Source: an uncultured bacterium (GTDB lineage Bacteria > Bacillota > Negativicutes > Acidaminococcales > Acidaminococcaceae). From it: 20,431 bases of DNA. The stretch spans positions 1-20,431 of the forward strand of contig CAJMQS010000036.1 of NCBI GenBank assembly GCA_905215645.1, read 5' to 3'. Positions within the stretch are counted from its first letter, which is position 1. Every line of letters begins with the position of its first letter. A program made the translations under genes and the position numbers. Shown in pieces: positions 20,417 to 20,431 of the stretch. The notes under the pieces were generated by a model, which saw only the letters and a list, made by a program, of their open reading frames with translations, ran no database searches and had not been told where the DNA came from.

Positions 20417-20431
20417 GTAGTCGAAAGTCTG

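Noticed and set aside
1..20431. CRISPR arrays, tRNA/rRNA genes, transposases, integrases
   Set aside because: No regular spacer-repeat array, no cloverleaf or rRNA segments, and no recombinase motifs were seen on either strand.

Overview
The window looks like the chromosome of a diderm Firmicute (Negativicutes), most likely of the Acidaminococcus type. The translation genes and the strong AAGGAGG ribosome-binding sites are Firmicute-like and there is a T-box leader, yet the same DNA encodes a TonB/ExbB/ExbD motor and an outer-membrane TonB-dependent receptor that ends in Phe. The genus is inferred from this mixture, not proven.

Region 1 (1-3670, + strand) is the conserved translation/transcription cluster: the end of tuf, a terminator and promoter, then rpmG, secE, nusG, rplK, rplA, rplJ and rplL. 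It carries a likely L1 autoregulatory hairpin before rplA, an L10-type leader with attenuator before rplJ, and a strong terminator after rplL. rpoB and rpoC, which usually follow rplL, are absent here.

Region 2 (3670-12160, + strand) begins with an AT-rich spacer holding a near-perfect sigma-A promoter (TTGAAA-17-TATAAT) and two pairs of an ACTAAC/GTTAGT motif, each pair with an exact 30-bp period. It drives exbB, exbD, tonB, a FhuA/siderophore-type receptor, two FecCD permeases, a FecE-type ATPase and a lipoprotein binding protein: a complete iron-chelate (or similar) uptake route across both membranes. Between receptor and permease lies a heptad-repeat element, then a terminator whose 3' arm can instead cover the Shine-Dalgarno of the TTG-started permease gene. 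A DUF441 membrane protein gene with a long hairpin leader follows (12243-12704).

Region 3 (12704-20431, - strand) is transcribed leftwards from a sigma-A promoter at 20309-20337 through a T-box riboswitch. The readable specifier codon is UGC (Cys), and the T-box UGGA fits a U73 discriminator as in tRNA-Cys. The operon is metN-like, M20 amidohydrolase, metI-like, metQ-like, DapA-family aldolase and PPC/DUF296, ending at a strong terminator. A second group on the same strand holds a QueG-like double 4Fe-4S protein, a HIT protein and a second metQ paralog, ending at a bidirectional terminator against the DUF441 gene. T-box specificity, the diverged MetQ pockets and the amidohydrolase together suggest uptake and processing of a cysteine-related compound rather than methionine.
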